Below, piece by piece: positions 32,751 to 32,838 of a stretch of DNA of 32,838 nucleotides. The stretch comes from Methylobacterium sp. J-026. Its GTDB lineage: Bacteria; Pseudomonadota; Alphaproteobacteria; Rhizobiales; Beijerinckiaceae. The position numbers and the translations under genes were made by a program. Positions within the stretch are counted from its first letter, which is position 1; each line of letters starts with the position of its first letter. Location of the stretch: assembly GCF_022829585.1 (NCBI RefSeq), contig NZ_JAKSYC010000339.1, positions 1-32,838 of the forward strand. The letters run 5' to 3'. The notes under the pieces are model-generated. The model saw nothing but the letters and a program-made list of their open reading frames with translations. It made no database searches and was not told the origin of the DNA.

Positions 32751-32838
32751 TTGCTCGGTGTGGATGGGCGGGTGAGGCTCGATGAAGAGCTCGGCCGCAG
32801 GTCGCGGTGCGATCGCTTTCGTGGCGGCGGTGGTCGAA

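Noticed and set aside
20280..32838. CRISPR array or second att copy in the accessory region
   Set aside because: I saw no regular repeat-spacer pattern and no second copy of the tRNA 3' end.

Overview
The window looks like chromosome from a high-GC alphaproteobacterium, most likely Methylobacterium or a close relative (Rhizobiales). The evidence is dense high-GC coding sequence, a glyQ / DUF3828-like / glyS cluster, and three interspersed inverted-repeat elements of a kind I associate with that genus. This is an inference from gene content, not a database match.

Positions 1-20279 are mostly ordinary chromosome. A sugar-acid MFS transporter (minus, runs off the left edge) faces a LacI-type repressor that overlaps otnC, a four-carbon acid-sugar catabolism gene. 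The intergenic region carries a perfect 16-bp LacI-type palindrome and a second imperfect copy 32 bp away. Next come glyS and glyQ, the two glycyl-tRNA synthetase subunits, with a secreted DUF3828-like protein between them. They are followed by a GNAT acetyltransferase, a small exported protein, a CPA1 Na+/H+ antiporter, an MmcB-like protein, a BtuF-like binding protein, a DedA membrane protein, a RelE/HigB-like toxin gene without its own stop codon, a tandem HD/HD-GYP phosphodiesterase, pdxY, an OsmC protein, a PhzF protein, a NUDIX protein and the glycogen debranching enzyme glgX. The last chromosomal-core element is tRNA-Ser(GGA) at 20190-20279.

From the tRNA 3' end rightwards the content is accessory: hypothetical genes, decayed gene ends, and plasmid- or ICE-like families such as DUF3768. 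This suggests an element inserted at the tRNA gene, but no integrase or second att copy is visible in the window. The central cargo is a two-gene operon on the minus strand. The first gene encodes a kinase-like domain fused to a Upf1-type superfamily 1 helicase, and the second encodes a winged-helix protein with two PLD (HKD) nuclease motifs. They overlap by ATGA. This is the architecture of the Mokosh type I anti-phage system. Here the kinase domain has lost all three catalytic motifs, so it reads as a pseudokinase.

Farther right are a VOC-fold protein, the head-to-head remains of an XRE regulator and another gene, an isolated rutD, a small hypothetical gene, two small membrane proteins, an intact zwf, a DUF3768 protein and a second plasmid-type hypothetical gene whose reading frame stays open to the right edge.
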